A program made the translations under genes and the position numbers. From assembly GCA_964571135.1 (NCBI GenBank), contig CAZMZW010000002.1, positions 367,494-431,493 of the forward strand: a DNA stretch of 64,000 bases, read 5' to 3'. Source of the DNA: CAZMZW01 sp964571135. GTDB taxonomy: Bacteria > Chloroflexota > Anaerolineae > Anaerolineales > Anaerolineaceae. The notes under the pieces were generated by a model. That model was given only the letters and a program-made list of their open reading frames with translations, did no database searches and was not told the origin of the DNA. The stretch's first letter is position 1; every line of letters starts with the position of its first letter. Positions 61,648 to 64,000 of this stretch are shown here, piece after piece.

Positions 61648-61929
61648 TTGACATTTCCTACTTTCATTTTCGGTTCATTTTTTGCTTTACTAATTGGGTC
61701 ATTATTTCATCTGATACTGGGGGGGGACTTTAAGAGGCTGTTATTATATTTACTATTAAGTTGGTTGGGATTTTGGATCGGCGATCTAATTTCAAACCAA
61801 ATTGGTCTGTATATCATTTCGGTTGGATTGTTAAATCTAGGTCCTTCAATGATTGGCAGCTTGCTTTTTCTTTTCGTTGGTTATTGGCTTGGAATGGATA
61901 ATTCTGAATCCATCAATAAAAAACAATGA
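61648..61929 (+). CDS. Small membrane protein of unknown function
   Basis: The 93-residue protein is almost fully hydrophobic with three membrane segments (about 5-23, 28-48 and 58-83). It starts at TTG, with AGAGAG as weak ribosome site. The AT-rich 121-bp gap upstream should hold the promoter. No family is recognised, though 'Gly-rich DUF' small membrane proteins look similar. Its stop overlaps the ATG of trmI by 4 bp, so it is co-translated with it. Confidence 0.6.
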   Translation: MTFPTFIFGSFFALLIGSLFHLILGGDFKRLLLYLLLSWLGFWIGDLISNQIGLYIISVGLLNLGPSMIGSLLFLFVGYWLGMDNSESINKKQ

Positions 61930-62759
61930 GTGAAAAGAATAAAAATAATCCCAGTCTTGTTAATGAAGGTGATCTGGCACAATTAGTGGGTATGCGGCAT
62001 GCATTTCATCTTGTGCGAATATCAGTTGGGCAAACAATCCATACCCACCGGGGAATTATTAAACATGATGATCTGATTGGCATCCAATGGGGCAGTCAGG
62101 TATTCAGCCATATGGGGAGTCCATTTTTCATTTTAAAACCTTCGATTGCAGATATTATTCGAACAACAAAACGAAATACTCAGATCATGTACCCGAAAGA
62201 AATCGGATTTATTCTGGTCACAATGGGTATTGGGCCAGGTAGCAGGGTGATCGAATCCGGTACTGGTTCAGGTGGGTTTACCCAGGCATTGGCATTTATG
62301 GTTGGAGATAATGGTCATGTTTATAGTTATGAAAAACGGGAAGAAATGCAAAAATTAGCACGTGAAAATCTGATTAATTTGGGATTGGAAAAAAGGGTAA
62401 CCTTTTGCTTACAGGATATTGAGAATGGGTTTGTTGAAAATGATGTTGATTCAATATTTCTGGATCTCCCAAATCCATATGATTATCTTTCTCAGGTTAG
62501 GACCTCTTTAAAATCAGGCGGCTACTTTGGCACTATTCTTCCTACAACAAATCAAGTTATTAAGACCCTGGTGGAATTGCGAAGAAACTCATTTGCTTTT
62601 ACGGATGTATGTGAATTAATGCTTCGATATTATAAATCAGAAGCTGATCGGTTCAGACCAACTGATCGAATGGTAGCTCATACCGGGTTTTTAATTTTTT
62701 CTAGGAAGATCCATCATGAGGGTGAAATGATCGGAGATTTTGAAGAAATTAAGGAGTGA
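61926..62759 (+). CDS. trmI: tRNA (adenine-58-N1)-methyltransferase TrmI
   Basis: The 277-residue methyltransferase of the TrmI/Gcd14 family has an N-terminal beta domain with HTHRGIIKHDDLIGI (about 39-53) and the SAM site VIESGTGSGGFTQALA (about 107-122). The catalytic FLDLPNPYDYL (about 178-188) matches the LDLP motif of the family. It makes m1A58 in the T-loop, a thermal stabiliser that is also found in mesophiles. It is coupled to the upstream small membrane protein and the downstream TPR/zinc gene. Confidence 0.92.
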   Translation: MSEKNKNNPSLVNEGDLAQLVGMRHAFHLVRISVGQTIHTHRGIIKHDDLIGIQWGSQVFSHMGSPFFILKPSIADIIRTTKRNTQIMYPKEIGFILVTMGIGPGSRVIESGTGSGGFTQALAFMVGDNGHVYSYEKREEMQKLARENLINLGLEKRVTFCLQDIENGFVENDVDSIFLDLPNPYDYLSQVRTSLKSGGYFGTILPTTNQVIKTLVELRRNSFAFTDVCELMLRYYKSEADRFRPTDRMVAHTGFLIFSRKIHHEGEMIGDFEEIKE

Positions 62760-62762
62760 TTA

Positions 62763-63341
62763 ATGTGGCGAAGAAGACCAATTCCTCCATTTAGGCGCCC
62801 ATTATTTAATCGGTCAGGGATGGGTACGACTCCGGTTAATCCGAAATTAATGGAAGCAAATCGATTATTTGAAAATGGTGACTATAACGCTGCTGCAGAG
62901 ATTTATGAAGACCTTGCAGAAAAAGCTATTGCAAGACAAATACCTCAATCACCACACTTGTTTTTATTGGCGGCCACTGCCAGGATGAAGGCGGATGAGC
63001 TCCAAAAGGCGTTAGATTCATTCAAAAGAGGGCTGGGATTACTTATTGAAAGAAAAAAATGGTTTCACCTAAAAAGAGCCAGTGAAAATACTATTGAAAA
63101 ACTTCGAAATAATGGATTTAAAGAACAGGCCGCTGACCTAAAAACCTGGTTGGATGAACAAATTCCTGATGAAGTAAAATCACTGCCCATTTGGATTGCA
63201 GCGGGTCATGATATTGCAAATAAGAGTAAACTACCAACTCATTGCCCTACATGTGGTGCCCCGATCAATCTAAAAGAATTAGATTGGGTCGGCCAAAATG
63301 CAAATTGTAATTATTGTGGAAGCTTATTGTCAGATGGTTAA
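62763..63341 (+). CDS. TPR-like protein with C-terminal zinc ribbon
   Basis: The 192-residue protein begins with a basic, Pro/Arg-rich leader (1-25). It continues with TPR-like helices (about 28-130, ANRLFENGDYNAAAEIYEDLAE) and ends with a zinc ribbon HCPTCGAPINL and CNYCGSLL (about 158-190). There is no membrane segment. Function is unknown. It lies 3 bp after trmI and overlaps the Nudix gene by 8 bp. Confidence 0.78.
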   Translation: MWRRRPIPPFRRPLFNRSGMGTTPVNPKLMEANRLFENGDYNAAAEIYEDLAEKAIARQIPQSPHLFLLAATARMKADELQKALDSFKRGLGLLIERKKWFHLKRASENTIEKLRNNGFKEQAADLKTWLDEQIPDEVKSLPIWIAAGHDIANKSKLPTHCPTCGAPINLKELDWVGQNANCNYCGSLLSDG

Positions 63342-63927
63342 AACGGCTAGTCTTTCGTCGCACGCAAACAACCAACTCAATTATATAAAAGCATTTCTCA
63401 GCCGCACAAAAGATATCACCAAAAGGAGTACAAAAGCCGCGGCTGTAATGATCATTTTAACCTCCATAAATGAACAGCTATATATCTTATTTACCCATAG
63501 AACCGATATTGTAAGCACACATAAAGATCAGGTTTCTTTTCCCGGAGGACTTCAAGAATTAAATGATGAGTATTTGATTCAAACCGCAATCCGGGAAACT
63601 GAAGAAGAAATTGGCATATCAATTAATCGAAAAGAAATATTTGGAAACTTACCAGAACAGAGATCAATTTCAGGTTTTCAAATTCATCCCTTTGTTTGCT
63701 ATTGCGAAAAACTTCAGGATATAAAATTAAATCAAGCAGAAGTGAAACATATTTTTACAATTCCTTTGGATTGGATTTTGGATCGCAAAAATTGGAGTTT
63801 TAAACCTTACAAATCACCTGGTGGAAAAGAGCGGCAGGTAGTCTTTTTTCAGAAATATAAGAATGAGATTGTTTGGGGAATTACCGGGCAAATTCTAGTT
63901 AGTTTTGCCAATATGCTTCTTTGGTAA
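63334..63927 (+). CDS. Nudix hydrolase, CoA pyrophosphatase-like (NudL)
   Basis: The 197-residue protein has the CoA-pyrophosphatase pattern HKDQVSFPGGLQELNDEYLI (about 58-77) before a Nudix box with AIRETEEEIGI. UPF0035-type proteins cleave CoA to 4'-phosphopantetheine and 3',5'-ADP. I use ATG 63334 (MVKTASLSS); the longer frame overlaps the zinc-ribbon coding sequence. It overlaps that gene by 8 bp, so it ends a trmI-containing operon. Confidence 0.87.
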   Translation: MVKTASLSSHANNQLNYIKAFLSRTKDITKRSTKAAAVMIILTSINEQLYILFTHRTDIVSTHKDQVSFPGGLQELNDEYLIQTAIRETEEEIGISINRKEIFGNLPEQRSISGFQIHPFVCYCEKLQDIKLNQAEVKHIFTIPLDWILDRKNWSFKPYKSPGGKERQVVFFQKYKNEIVWGITGQILVSFANMLLW

Positions 63928-63944
63928 AAAGAAAGAGGTGACAA

Positions 63945-64000
63945 TATGAACTGCACCCCAAAAGTTGGACACCAAAACCAACAGAAAGGGTGCAGTTTTT
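63945..64000. mobile_element. Probable IS3-family (IS150-like) insertion sequence end, cut by the window edge
   Basis: A sequence beginning TGAACTGCACCCCAAAAGTT and continuing GGACACC looks like the terminal inverted repeat of IS150-group IS3 elements. Inside it, AACTGCACCC is repeated inverted as GGGTGCAGTT near 63988-63997, making a hairpin with a T run, as often seen at such ends. The transposase would lie beyond the window. A simple terminator after the Nudix gene is the alternative. Confidence 0.6.

Noticed and set aside
1..64000. CRISPR arrays, restriction or other known defence genes, rRNA operon, replication origin
   Set aside because: No regular repeat-spacer array, no such gene families and no DnaA-box cluster was noticed on either strand.

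Overview
The window is a gene-dense, AT-rich bacterial chromosome segment. Its gene content fits a low-GC member of the Chloroflexota, probably class Anaerolineae: two GH25 lysozymes side by side, a YugP-type metallopeptidase, a fused [2Fe-2S]/molybdopterin oxidoreductase, a lone mreB, and many SH3 or zinc-ribbon envelope proteins with Chloroflexota-like architecture. This placement is inferred from gene content; no rRNA gene is present. Most of the window is chromosomal housekeeping. The only mobile DNA I recognise is what looks like the end of an IS3-family element at the right edge.

Layout. 1-2959: the end of an unidentified gene, the tmRNA gene (minus), two GH25 genes and a frameshifted gluconolactonase-like gene. 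2967-9344: nicotinate phosphoribosyltransferase, tRNA-Val, an FAH-family enzyme, yebC-ruvC-trmH-type methylase-ruvA, mreB and a bidirectional terminator. 9344-22540: a minus-strand block with a metallopeptidase, tRNA-Arg, FGGY kinase + glpD, Dus, a homocysteine methyltransferase, a chromate transporter, a molybdenum hydroxylase, an ATP-grasp/GNAT/ATP-grasp cassette and tRNA-Asp. 22541-26003: ndk, a TPR protein and the primary sigma factor with its promoter. 26215-43269: mixed metabolism and envelope genes, including zwf, smpB, hutH, an L,D-transpeptidase, a response regulator, trxA and murA. 43270-51152: a GNAT-like gene, then a seven-gene operon. 51155-64000: a PPi-type phosphofructokinase, Nudix enzymes, rsmD, nucleotide-sugar genes, scpB-rluB, plsX, tRNA-Leu, tatD, a phosphohexomutase, trmI and the putative IS end.

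The most interesting system is the operon at 44775-51152. A good sigma-70-like promoter follows an intrinsic terminator. It precedes a lipoprotein, an unlisted 41-residue membrane microprotein, an MBOAT acyltransferase, an SGNH/DltD-like protein, an acyl-carrier protein, an adenylating enzyme and a polytopic membrane protein. This is the complete logic of the Dlt (lipoteichoic-acid D-alanylation) pathway: X, B, D, C and A components. The microprotein has one membrane span and ends in Trp-Ile-Tyr-Gln-Gly-Phe, which resembles the C-terminal 'acyl shuttle' tyrosine motif of DltX. The activating enzyme, however, looks like a fatty-acyl-AMP ligase rather than DltA. I infer an envelope acylation system with an unknown acyl group and an unknown acceptor.

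Other notable points are a MurA with Asp in place of the fosfomycin-target Cys, a phosphofructokinase with pyrophosphate-type residues, a GH25 pair in which the first copy has lost catalytic residues, a histidine ammonia-lyase with Ser-Ser-Gly at the MIO site, and the uncharacterised ATP-grasp/GNAT/ATP-grasp cassette. Trans-translation is complete here: ssrA and smpB are both present.
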